A DNA stretch of 64,000 nt, taken from the NCBI GenBank assembly GCA_005406025.1, contig BGZK01000006.1:868001-932000 (forward strand), in the 5' to 3' direction. The notes beneath the pieces were generated by a model that was not told where the DNA came from, did not search any database, and worked only from the letters and a program-made list of their open reading frames with translations. The number at the start of each line of letters is the position of its first letter. Positions within the stretch are counted from its first letter, which is position 1. The stretch comes from Eumeta japonica. Its lineage: Eukaryota > Arthropoda > Insecta > Lepidoptera > Psychidae. The position numbers were made by a program, and so were the translations under genes. Below are positions 50,309-61,559 of the stretch, piece after piece.

Positions 50309-51473
50309 AATGTGTTTTTAAAATTGGTTTAAACGTATCAAAGTTTGTATAAATGCCGACGGAAAGCACTCTGAACATACGCAATAATAAAATAATAAGT
50401 TTAATTGTATTTTTATTAGTATCGTAATAATTTCTCACAGTTTTCATACTATACTAAATAGGTCCGCAATTATAATGGTTAGGCAGTTTTCACTATCGAT
50501 TCGTGAAGCGGCAGTGCAAAAGATCAATTTTCCTTTTATATTCGTAATGAAAGCTTACACGCCATCAGTAAAAGACAATAAAAGTTTGACAGTAATTACT
50601 CTTTTCTGTTTTCCATTTTTTAGTATTGAATAGGGATTGCAATCCAACAAAGTGGGATCCCACGATCCGGCGGGATCCAGCATAATTTTAGGTCCTGCGG
50701 GATCCCACAATATCTTGCAAATCCGCAAAACGAATCCGCAAGCAACAGCCGGTGCAAATTTATGCAAATTGCCGCCTTTGATCTACTCGGCAACGCGTTC
50801 TATAAGCGACGTTGCCGTTCACTCTCTTGTTTTGCTTTTGAATTGCACGCACACACGCATACGGCCCGTTTCGCGTCGCCACACGCAGCGCGATATGTCA
50901 GTCAGTTGTCATTTGACTCATCAAGAATCATATTTACACCCACCAATTTACGCGAATCCGACAAATTTTCAACCTCTTTGAGGTTATTTCGAAATTGATA
51001 GGTTTTCTTTAATTGGTTCGAATATGGTTTTTTTTTTATATCAATGACCATTTGTACTAGCCACTAGTTATGTACAAGGTGAGAAATTATTGTTTTACAG
51101 ATACTATTAAAGGATGTTTCTTTCAAAACCGGCACAGAAGGATGTTGGTGAGAAAACTGAAAAAAACATATGGCATTTTTTCCAAAAGTCTGAAGATGGA
51201 GGGAAAGCAAAATGTATAATATGTTCTAGTTTTAAAAAAAAATGTCAAACTCCGTAACGTTGTCACGAAGCTAATCCAGCAAAAATCCCGCGGGATTGGA
51301 TACAGTGCTTTAAGCAGAAATAAGTGATAAGTGCAAAGGTGGAAGAAAACAACGAGTATAAAATAGACTTTACTGTGCGAAGATTGTGGTAAAATGAAAG
51401 AGCTCCGAGCTGCAATCTGCTACAGAATCAGCTCATCTTTGGACCTGTGAAAAAGAAATATGAAAACTCTTAT
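50309..51473 (+). mobile_element. hAT/BED-like non-autonomous element, copy A
   Basis: About 1.17 kb, matching the reverse complement of 58024-59319 along its whole length (TAGGTCCGCAATTATAATGG, GATTGCAATCCAACAAAGTG, GGGATCC-rich core, CCGCGGGATTGG, TGAAAGAGCTC). A weak open part encodes a BED-zinc-finger-like piece (GGKAKCIICSSF near 51200), the N-terminal domain common in hAT transposases. No full transposase is present. Confidence 0.65.
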
Positions 51474-52550
51474 AATATTATGAATGCCTAAATAACTTTG
51501 TCTCCCTGACTCTACGTTACGTTTTAACTGTTCAACAACTGAACTGATTTGATAAATTTCGTATGGAAGTAGTTTAAGGATCCGGGAGATCATACACGTT
51601 ACTTTTTATTTGTTTGTATGCTTTTGCAGTGATTGAAATAAATTTTATGACAATTAATATGCTAAGATAATAAACTACATTGTAATATATACCTTTCTGT
51701 TTATTTGTATGTCTTCTTACAACTCGCAAGTGCCAAAACCGATTCCAATGAAATCGATACGACAATGAATTTTAGCGGTTTATACGACCGATAGGTTACT
51801 GTTTGCACGTCCGATTTGTTTATATGATGATTTTTATAATTAAATATTATTTCTCTAAGGCGTTTTTTTTGGCGGTATGAAATATTTTTCCCTTGATACT
51901 CGTACATTATCAAAATTAATATTTGATAAGCCATTTTGATGATTATTTTTCCCTCTAATGACGAAAAATAAGTTCAATTAAATTGTGGTTTATTTCCGTT
52001 AAAATTTGCAATTTTATTATTTACATTTGAAAACTAACTTTTTATAAGTTTATTTAAAGCCGTATGTTGGCACTTTTATATATTATTTTTCTAAGGTGTG
52101 TTTTGTTTTTTGAAATATCTGGATATAAAAATAATAAAAATGCGTCTTTAACACTGTGTATAATTCTGTATATAATATCAATGTAAAACTAATTTTTTTG
52201 GTATTTTTTAGAATAAAATATTTAAAATTAATAAATATTCACATTTATTTTTTCTTCTTTATTATATTACGTAGCTGATCACAATCGAATCGAAGTATTC
52301 ACACCGGTCCTTTAGTAATGTATATTTTACGTACAGAACTGCTATCGTTTCAAATATTGACTGCTGTCTGTCTATATGTCTGTACATCTTTTTAAAAACC
52401 TACGTTCGCTTTAAGCGATTTTGGTAATTTTTGGTGCCTGGTAGTAAAATACAGGTATTGCGCCGTAAAATGATAGGAAAAAAAATTGTTTAAGTGATTA
52501 ATTTGATTTTATTTTGCTCTCTATGTTTATGTAATTGCTTGCATTGTATG

Positions 52551-52720
52551 GAAAGGATGGAAAGGAAGCATAGGAGAAAGATAAGGGTTAAGAGGGAAAG
52601 GGAGGGGAGAGAAAATGAAGAGGATTGGGAAGGAGAAAAATAGAACAGTGAGAGTGAAAACTAGAGCAGGAAGGAAAAGACGATATGGAGTGTGAGGGGA
52701 AGGGAGGGTGATGAAATTGA
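52551..52720 (+). repeat. 170-bp polypurine-biased tract
   Basis: The plus strand is overwhelmingly A and G (GGAAAGGATGGAAAGGAAGC and similar), with only scattered pyrimidines. Confidence 0.8.
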
Positions 52721-53134
52721 GGATCAGGTCGGATCGGTAATGGGAGTATAATCATTCAATCAACGGTCAAGTCGTTTCGTAGTTATTCCAAATAAACTGT
52801 TTTTTTTTTCAATTTCTTTCGACAACGATTTCTCACAAACGAATCAACCGATTTTGACCCGGTTTGCGGCCATCGACGTGTTTTTAATAGGTTAAGAGCT
52901 GATTTTGGAATTGATAGGTCAAGCCATTTTAAAGTTATTTTGAAAAAACCATTATCAAAAAAAAATTTTTTTTCTTAGTTTTTTGAAACTTTCTCAAAAT
53001 CTACCTGTCCAAATCTACCCAAACTTTCAGGAAATCTAAGTTTGGTAAAACTCTTTGGAACGCCGTTTAGTGGGCTCGATTCGGTCAAGCCGTTTAAAAG
53101 TTATAAGAGGTTTACATACATCCACACATTAACT

Positions 53135-53214
53135 CACACGCACACACACACACACCCACACACACACACACACACACGCACACACACACACACACACACC
53201 CACACATCCACACA
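53135..53214 (+). repeat. (CA)n microsatellite
   Basis: About 35-40 CA units with a few C or G interruptions. The frame at 53042-53257 that reads through it as His-Thr repeats is an artefact. Confidence 0.95.
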
Positions 53215-53859
53215 GCATACGGACATCATCTCAGGGATGATCAGGGAAGCTTCCTAGACCCTCAGAACGTCGAGATCTGATGAGAACTCGATTTTTGCAA
53301 AATGCGGTGAAACCAATAACTTCCCGAAAATTTTAGAAAATTTTCAATTTTCTTAGCGGGAAGTTAAAAAACAATTTGTATAATTGAATAACACGTAAGG
53401 TACCTACTTACACAATAACACCTACATAATCAACTAAGGTATGTCATTATTTATTCTACCTATGATTAAATAACAAATAAGCGAGAGTGATTTTTATATT
53501 TTACTGTCAAAAGAAAAATTAAATAAAATTGATGAATTCGCATAAAATATATTTTAATGGCAACCTCTATTCCCGCATTACATTTTATTGCCTAATTTTT
53601 CAACAGATTTTGCCGACCGATTTCAGATTACGGCGGCCCGCCTTCGAACTATAACTAAAAGCGTTGCTTCACACACCCACCCTTCGCTGAGCCCGCGCGT
53701 CGCGGCTTAACCTCGTGCATGCTGGCGAGCTGTGTGCTCGGTCTAATATGCGTGCAAGTTTCTTCTCAAGCTGTGACGGCGACTGGATTTGCTTACATAT
53801 AATTTATATAGGTAGCTTCTACCTAATTCATTACAACATAAAAGTGCATGACAGTGAAT

Positions 53860-55735
53860 CGTACTCGGGAAGAAAAGAACTAACTCAATTAGTTAAAAAG
53901 CGTGGTATAATTAAAGGTAGATTAACGAAATTTGAAGATTATCTTAATATTTTACAACAAACTGAGTTATCGAAAATGACGACTCTGCAAATTAATGAAT
54001 TGTCTATGCGTATTAAAACTTATCAAGAGATGCTTTCGTCTTTCAACGAATTGTAAACTGGAATCACAAGATTTAAATGAACAATTACAAATTGGAAGGT
54101 CAGTGGAGACTCAATTCTTTTCACTCTTACCTATCGCCCAAGAAATTATCTATGGTTATCAAAGGTCATCTCAAAACAGTACGAGTTTAGAAACATGAAA
54201 CCCGAACATAAGCTCCTTAAATTCAATTAAATTACCAACAATAAGTCTTTCCATTTTCGATGGGAATTATTTAGAAATGATTGGAGTTTATGAACACTTT
54301 TGGATCTCTAATACATTTAAACGAAGGTCTACCAGATATTAATAAATTTCATTACTTAAGATTATCGTTACAGGCCAGTGCCACAATAGTAATAAAATCC
54401 ATAGAGTTTACCTCTCAAAATTATAAAATCGCTTAGAACCTTTTATGCGAAAGATATGACAATAAAAATATACTTATCAATAATCACTTAAATTCACTTT
54501 TCGCATTTACGCCGATATATAAAGAATCTTTCAAATTATTACGTTACATAGCAGACCACGTTCCGTGCTCGTAGCACGTAGCTCGAGTCGTTGGGTGAGC
54601 CGACTGATAGGTGGAACACGCTAACCATATACATGATCTCGGCGAAGTTGGACCCCACTACGAGTAGAAAATGGGAAGAACTTAAATGTACTTATTCGCA
54701 AATGCCCACTTTGAATGACTTTCATGAGTTTTTACTTATGAACTCGTGCAGATAATTTAGAAACAACACATTTTAATCGTTCGCATTAGACCGACTATAA
54801 ATTTAATAACCCAGAAAATAAATCTTCAAAATAGTTTCTCACTTTTCACTACGAAACCACAAAATTGACTTGTCTCATTTGCAATAAAATCATCAATTAC
54901 ACGAATGATGATAGAAGTAGTGAAGTAGCTAAATTAAAACATTTTACTAATTGCCTTCGCATGGGTCATCCGTCATTTAATTTGTTTTCAATTACGTGCT
55001 CTAATAACAAAAACAACTATAATTTTAATAACGTCTAAAATATTCGATCCGTTAGGACTTTTGTGTGCCTGCACTATAAAGGCTATATAAGATTTTTCTT
55101 CAAAGGTTATGGTGTGAAAAATTAGACTGGGATGATGAAGTACTTACTAAGATTGCAAATAAATGGTCAACTGTTATCAAAGACCTAGAGTATTTATCAA
55201 GCTTAAAGGTACCTCGTAATACTTTGTGTAAATTTCCAGGATGTACAGAATTGCATTGTTTTGTAGACGCGTCTAATAATGCTTATGGTGCTTGCGTGTA
55301 TTTAAGATCTATTGATTAAAAAAATACTGTTAAATTATTATGTGCTAAAGCCATAGCTGCACCTTTAAAACCTATAACGATTCCAAGGCTAAAGTTGTGT
55401 GGGGCCTTGTTTAGATCCAGACTATGTTCTAAAATCTAGAGTTCGTGAATATTACTATTTATAAAAGGTATATATGGACTGATTCTACAGAAGTTCTGGG
55501 GTAGGTTAAAACGCCAACAAAGGATCTAAAGACATTCAACGACGTTAACAATCGGACTTTTGGATTTGTTTGTATGCATATTGCAACTTCTGAAAATCCT
55601 GCGGACTTGGCCGCGAGAGGTGAAGACTCTCATGCTCTACGATTTTCAACATGTGATGGAAATGTCCGTCCTTCCTTAAGAGAGAAAAATATGAATGGAA
55701 TTAACAATTTAACAGTTAGCAGAATTAGATAATTA
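53860..55735 (+). mobile_element. Decayed BEL/Pao LTR retrotransposon, RT domain deleted
   Basis: The gag N-terminus is readable (LVKKRGIIKGRLTKFEDYL, from about 53880). Further gag blocks follow in other frames: SATIVIKSIEFTSQNYKIA, SFKLLRYIADHVP, and a C-x2-C block near 54868. Immediately after about 55030 the sequence becomes the end of pol: IFDPLG, then the RNase H region FVDASNNAYGACVYLRS (from 55260) and TSENPADLAARGEDSHALRF near 55590. Protease, the main RT domain and integrase are missing, and there are many stops. No LTRs were identified. The motif order identifies BEL/Pao. Confidence 0.8.
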
Positions 55736-55746
55736 TAAAAATAAAT

Positions 55747-55897
55747 AACACTTGCTTAGGTGTTCGATATCTGTCAATCCTCTGGAATCAATATTCAGTC
55801 ATTTGGATAGAGATTCGTAGTGGAGAGGCAGATTCGAGGGTCAGCGATGGGTTGCATGCTGTATGTCAATGCATGTTGCAGGCAAGTGTCTAATTTT
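55747..55897 (+). repeat. Solo arm of the foldback element found at 8460-10715
   Basis: Matches 10566-10715 over about 150 bp (CTTGCTTAGGTGTT, GATATCTGTCAATCCTCT, AATGCATGTTGCAGGCAAG), with its outer tip at about 55897. The left arm is not present nearby. The tip directly meets the end of the Mutator-like coding block. Confidence 0.8.
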
Positions 55898-56361
55898 TAA
55901 AACATTTGTAACTTTTAGGTTCTTTGTTTTTATGTGTCGCACAACTGCATACACTGCAATACTTATTTTTTATCCCTAAAAATAAGACTTCACCAAATCT
56001 CTTTCTAACAATAGCAGCCGCTCCGGATAATGCAGAATAATTTGTCTTGTATGATCTTTTGCTCCAACAACCATCTGCAACTACATCTATTATAGGGATT
56101 CCCTCTTTAGTAACTCTACCTTCATCTAAAGCTGCCTGTCGTTCTTTTGCCCCACTTTTAATCATTTCAACAAAAGCGATTTTCTCCCAATCATTATATA
56201 TATTTTCGTGTACAGAAGAGTAAAGTTTTTCATAAGTTATTGGCAAATCTATTGCAGCTGATAAAATTTGCAATTGTGACAGTCCTATACCTGTAGCAAT
56301 GGCCCCGGATACGATAGATTTATTTATATCTAAATATCCTTCACAGCATTTAACGGTTTCT
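55890..56361 (-). pseudogene. Mutator-like transposase exon (open, but truncated)
   Basis: From a possible acceptor (TTTTTTAG) at about 56362 the minus frame is open for about 155 codons: TVKCCEGYLDINKSIVSGAI, then NDWEKIAFVEMIKSGAKERQ, GIPIIDVVADGCWSKRSY, TNYSALSGAAAIV and VLFLGIKNKYCSVCSCA, ending YKCFKN and a stop. The blocks DGIPxxxVVADGxWSKRSY and VLFxGxxNKYCxxC belong to the Mutator-like domain proteins abundant in insects. The invariant Trp expected after KCFKN is replaced by TAG exactly where the foldback arm begins, so the 3' part has been lost. No matching 5' exons were found upstream. Probably a dead fragment of fairly recent origin. Confidence 0.75.
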
Positions 56362-56399
56362 AAAAAAAATCGAGTTGCAAAAATTACATTTTAGTTTTA

Positions 56400-58023
56400 A
56401 TTTAAAATTTAAACCAGTTATAATATTCCGTCATCCACAAATAGGCACGTCATGTATATTATCGCTTTGGAGATGTATTTTTCTAAATATTTTTTTTTTC
56501 TTTATTCTTTCTTTTTTCCCATTTTTACGCTTGTCTTCAAGCCTATAAATCTCGCGATGAATATTATTTTCTGCTTTATCCACTTTTGATGAATCAAGCA
56601 GAATGGACCTATAAGTACATTGATAAAATAAAATTCAATTACTAAATTAATAATAAAATAATAGTAATCCGACATTATCGTTGCGATTATTTGTCGGTTA
56701 CAAAATTAATTGTCCGAACAGACTCAATTAAACGGAATGCACTTCAAAATAATTTACTTCAGCATGTGAGGAACAAGTAGATACTTATCTCAGATCATGA
56801 AATTAGCAACAAAATACTAACACATTCATATTGGAGGGACACTGGGCAATACTCTGTTTTAAAAGAAATAGAAAAAATGTCAACACCAAAACCATCATCC
56901 GTTGCTTCAGTAGTTATTCTCTACTGCTGGTGTAATTCAAACCGATAAAAAAAATAGATTGGAATCGGAAAACTAACAAATATTATGTTTTTTGCACAAA
57001 AATCTGCAATACTTAAATTTTGATTACGAAATAATATTTTGTTTCGGGCATTGTATAGAGCAACTTCTATAATTTCATAAATTTTAAACACATAAGAAAA
57101 TAAAAAGGATAATTAAACGATATCGTTGATCAAAAAACCCCTTCTCAAGTTTACGACTTCCTCTTAACTGCATACTAAGAAGTGAAAGTGGTGCACTTGA
57201 CGTCTCAAGTGTGTGCGCTGATGCTCGAGTAATTAACAAACTACATTAACTTCTGAGAAGATTTTAACGGCCAGTTATTTATTTTAAAAGATATTGAGGG
57301 GTGGTGGGGAGGTGAAATATTAGGTTTATAGGTCTTGATATGCAAAAAAATTAAAAACCTAAAATTTAACCGCAGCACCACCTACCAGGTCCATTTCTGA
57401 ATCTAAGACTTTTAAAGACCTATTCAACATACAAAAAAAAACATCATAATCGATGCAGCCCTTTAGGTGGATTTCAGTGACTAACACACGTAGGTACAGA
57501 GGAATTATAAAGATGTTCTACAGACATGTTGAATTCCCTATTCGCTATGTACACGGCATTAGCAGCGTCTAACGTCCGCAATTTTTTGGGATTTATCTAA
57601 TGTTCGTATGTTCATAAAATAATAAAATTATTTATTATAGAGTTCATTATTGTTATTTTTTATGAAAAAGTATGTTTCTAAAACACATCTATAAGTAAAC
57701 AACAATAATATCTTCAGTTTCATTGCATTTTTCATAAAGAAAATAATTATGTACCGCACAACGCACTTAACTCTGCCGCTCTGAATTGTCTGCGAACGAT
57801 GCAGTTCGTACAATCGACTCACTCGACCTGTCCGTCTTCTTTTACGCTTTTGGGACGTTTTCATGAGTAACTCCATAGCGGCAGAGTGTTGTGCGTTGTG
57901 CTGTATTGTTGCTGTTTTCGGCATAACCACTGCATTTTAATTGTTTGCATTTTGGTCTACAATCATTTTAATTTCGAAGAAGAATAATAATTATCTGCCT
58001 ACGTCTTTGGTAATTAATTGATC
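56400..58023. other. Intergenic; dispersed repeat and a small inverted-repeat element
   Basis: Second copy of the CGCAGCACCACCTACCAGGT ... TTCAGTGACTAACA repeat at 57365-57485. A small inverted-repeat element at 57753-57902 is listed separately. Otherwise AT-rich with no exon. Confidence 0.5.
57753..57902. mobile_element. 150-bp MITE-like element with about 27-bp inverted ends
   Basis: The left end CCGCACAACGCACTTAACTC plus TGCCGCT is mirrored by the right end AGCGGCAGAGTGTTGTGCGT plus TGTGCTG with three or four mismatches. No clear target duplication is seen. Too short to code. Confidence 0.6.
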
Positions 58024-59319
58024 TTAAGGGTTTTCATATTACTTTTTCACAGGTCCACAGAGTAGCTGATTCTGTAGTAGATTGCAGCTCAGAGCTCTTT
58101 CATTTTACCACAATCTTCGCACAATAAAATCTATTTCACACTCGTTGTTTTCTTCCACTTATACCCTTATCACTTATTTCTGCTTAATGCACTGTTTCCA
58201 ATCCCGCGGGATCACGGTGTAACGAAGCATAATTTTCAAAAAAATTAGAACATAGTAGACATTTTGCTTTTCCTCCACCTTTAAAGTTTTCGAAATAATG
58301 CAATAAGTTTTTTTTTAGTTTTATCACCAACATTAATCTGTGGTGATTTTGAAAGAAACATCCTTTCATAGTATCCATAAAACAATAATTTCTGACTTTG
58401 TAAATAACTAGTGGTTAGTACAAACAAACAGTTGGTCATTGAAATAAAAAAAATCATATTGAAATCAGTGGACAAAAATCTATCAATTTCAAAATAATCT
58501 CAAATTGGTTGAAAATTTGTCGTTCTCGCGTAAAATAAAATGGTGGGTATAAATATGATTTAAATCGTACAAATGACAGCGCTACGTATAACAACGACAA
58601 CAAAATACGATATTATACAAAGACGATATCTTCAATTAATAACAATAATAACAAGTAAACAAACATTATACTTGCGGATCAACTAAAACAAAACCATGGC
58701 GACGAGTGACGACTTGAGTCAAATGACAACCAACTGACATATCGCAGTGTGTGTGATGACGCAAAACGGGCTATGTGCGTGCCTGCGTGTGCGATTCAGA
58801 CGTAAAACAAAAGATTCGATGGCAACGTCGCTCATAAAACACGGCTCTTAGTAGATTAAAGGCGGTAGTTTGCATAAATTTGCACCGGCTGATGCTTGCT
58901 GATTCGCATTGAGGATCCGCAAGATATTGCGGGATCCCGCGGGGCCTAAAATTATGCTGGATCCCTCTGTATCGTGGGATTCCACTTTGTTGGATTGCAA
59001 TCCATATTTAATACTAAAAAATGGAAAACAGAATAGAGTAGTCACTGTCAATCTTTTATTGTTTTTTATTGATGGCATGAAAGCTTTAATACGAGTATAA
59101 AAAAAAATTAATCTTTTGGACTGCCGCTTCACGAATCGATAGTGAAAACGGCCTAACCATTATAATTGCGGACCTATTTAGCATGAGAACTGAGAGAAAG
59201 TGTTACGATACTATTAAAAATATAATTAAACTTATTTTTTTTATTATATATGTTCAGAGTACTTTCTGTTGGCACTTATAGAAACTTTTATACGTTTAAA
59301 CCAATTTTCAAAACACATT
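58024..59319 (-). mobile_element. hAT/BED-like non-autonomous element, copy B (inverted)
   Basis: Reverse complement of copy A at 50309-51473, about 1.3 kb. The minus frame keeps a better BED-finger segment, LLHYFENFKGGGKAKCLLCS (about 58315-58258), followed by FFENYASLHRDPAG. Both copies keep the same boundaries, so they are copies of one unit, not chance neighbours. Confidence 0.65.
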
Positions 59320-59746
59320 GATGTTGAATAAATAGGTATATGTATAAAACAAATTTAAGTATAATCGAATTTAATTAATGTTTTTTTGTTGTTTTTCATT
59401 CGTACATATTACATTATACGGATAAACTAAAGTTTTATTTGAGTCCGTCCCTTCGTTAGTTACATCAAACCATTCTAAGTCCCGTGCACTTTTTTCATAC
59501 TTACATAAATCCATGTGAAGTTTGTTTCAAACCAACTGAAATCCATATGTTAAGTATCAGATGTGCCTAAGTTCATAATAAGAGTTGGATTTCATGAAAA
59601 AGTTATTGCCGAATTAACTTGTTTCTTATAGGAAGAGCTTCCAGTGAACAATATTACGAATTAGGCAAACATCGTCTACTTCTTACATCAAAATAGTACC
59701 TAAAAACCTTTGTCTTCGTTTTTTCGAAAATTAGTTATGTGTGATT

Positions 59747-60180
59747 TTAGCAAATTTGTTACGTATCGAAACAATTGTGCTCATTTTATTAAATTTAACA
59801 CTCAAATTTATAATTATATTCAGTCCATTAAGTTTTCTACACGAGTTTATAACTGGAATAACTGTTCTCAGTCTATTAAATTTAATACATAAGTTTATGA
59901 CTGTACTTTAATCATTAAATACAGTTTTTCATGCAAAGGAAACAACTCCATTCCACTTTGTCAAGCTCGAGGGCGCGAACGATGCGTCAACGTCGAGGTT
60001 GAGACACGTCACTCTATCTGCCATTGATGACCATTTAACTAATTTATTATTTCATTACACAATAAATTAACCGGTTTATAACTTTTTCATATAATTTTTT
60101 TAACGGACAAACGAACGACGTACGCCACCACAGAGTATGCACCCATGGACACTCCCAGTCTCAGGGAAATCCCTAGTGCG
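59747..60180 (+). repeat. Dispersed repeat with internal sub-repeats (plus copy)
   Basis: Inverted counterpart of 42178-42545. Several diverged sub-units of roughly 50-60 bp share CAGTCxATTAA and GAGTTTATAAC. The 3' edge carries CACCCATGGACACTCCC, the complement of the TCCATGGG core seen in other repeats here. Confidence 0.7.
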
Positions 60181-60352
60181 TTGGCGGTTTTTATTAGATA
60201 ATACAATTTTCTTGAAGTTCCAAAGAAATAATTCGATGTCACAATAGTTCAACTTGTTATCGTAAGAGAATTGTTATCTTAATAAGCTATAAATGGATTG
60301 TGATCATATTTTATAGCCAACACTTGATGACAAAATAAATGTTATATGACAG

Positions 60353-60503
60353 TACGAGGGCTATGCCAAAAGCAATTAGATACTCGTTACTCAATAATTT
60401 GTAATTAGCAAATTATAAACCGTCGTAAATATTGGTTATTTAGTGATGAATTTAAAAATGGAAAACAAGTATTTCTTCTTTAAAATGCGTATTTTTAAAG
60501 GAG
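60353..60503 (+). mobile_element. Broken 5' end of the mariner family
   Basis: Starts TACGAGGGCTATGCCAAAAG, then CGTCGTAAATATTGGT and ATTTAGTGATGAATTTAAAA, as at 46470 and in the mariner at 40769-42057. It ends before any coding part. Confidence 0.65.
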
Positions 60504-60982
60504 AAATACACAACTCCATTCACCATACTCATAATAATTTCAAACGGCTTTCGTAGTTACAAATAACATCTAAAACAAAACTGTGTAAGAAAATAGATTG
60601 AATGCATTAGCATTACTATTTTTATTTTAGTAAACAAACATTTTCGTCATAATTTTCAAAATTGTAACTAAACATTTTCATTAATTGCACGACAGAATGA
60701 CTCAGCTAAGTCCGTGAACGGACAATACTTTCTGACATTTATCTCAAAAACATTTTTGTAGTGCCATCTGTTGTAAAAAACAGAAAGCTACTTTTGTGCA
60801 ATTTATCCAACTCTCAGAGTAGATCCTGTTAAAAATACAAAATATGAACACAACCAACATGCAGAACTCGATAATCTAGACTTGATACAATGAGAAGATT
60901 TAAATATTACTCTAGCTAATCCACTCAGGAATAACTCATTCGAAAATTATATTTTGAGAAAAAAAATCTTGCAATCAATTGA

Positions 60983-61480
60983 ATGGCTGTCGATAGAGAT
61001 CTATCTTCTGATCATGATGGAGACTTCTCCCCTGACACTGGAAGTGATTGCTGTGAGCCAATTAGAGAATTAGAGTCGGTCTCTACTAATCAGAAGGATC
61101 TAGATAATAACGACATGTCAGTATCTGAAGCTCAACCAAACATATCTAATAAAAAACGTGCACTTTGGAAATATAGAAGAATGAAGAAAACGAAAACACA
61201 AGGCAAACAAAGAGTTATGGAGAATAAATTTTAATTAAAAAATACGCATAGAGGGTAAGGCTTATATAGGATTTAAACGGGACCGAAATAGCATATGTTA
61301 TAACGTGGAAAAATCAGAACGAATACTTGGCATGAGATGCAATGCTGAATTTTACAACATATTTTGTGATATGATAACTGATGACCAACGATTTGAATCA
61401 TTTCAAAAATTTTGGTAAAATATGAGTTGCGCTGAAAGAAAAGTATCTGTAGGAAATAACGTTACTTTTAAGGATAAAGG
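60983..61480 (+). pseudogene. N-terminal part of the unclassified transposase-type protein
   Basis: The frame from 60983 (MAVDRDLSSDHDGDFSPDTG) encodes an acidic, serine-rich N-terminus typical of the start of these proteins. It passes a basic KKRALWKYRRMKKTKTQG and a stop at 61232. In neighbouring frames it continues GKAYIGFKRDRN, MRCNAEFYNIFCDMITDDQR and ESFQKFW. The pattern of a basic N-terminus, GxxYxGf, Cys block and FxxFW matches the class suggested at 18060 and 19544. Broken by stops; not functional. Confidence 0.5.
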
Positions 61481-61559
61481 AAGAGTTAGACATCTTCGAG
61501 AAAAAGAGGAACTTTAAGTTATTGTCTACCAATTACAGGTGAATTTGGAAAACGGACAA

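Larger units (their letters stand above)
51474..53700. other. Repeat-rich region: purine tract, (CA)n and repeat tails
   Basis: Contains a strongly purine-biased tract at 52551-52720 and sequences of the type CAAGCCGTTTAAAAGTTATA leading into a CA microsatellite, then CTTCCCGAAAATTTTAG and AGCGGGAAGTTAAAA. I recognise these as a common lepidopteran repeat that spreads with its microsatellite. No gene is seen. Confidence 0.55.

Noticed and set aside
53042..53257. His/Thr-repeat frame
   Set aside because: Translation of a CA microsatellite.
55747..56361. Foldback arm as the terminal repeat of the Mutator-like element
   Set aside because: The arm points the wrong way: its outer tip faces the coding block, so the transposase lies outside the element that arm would bound.
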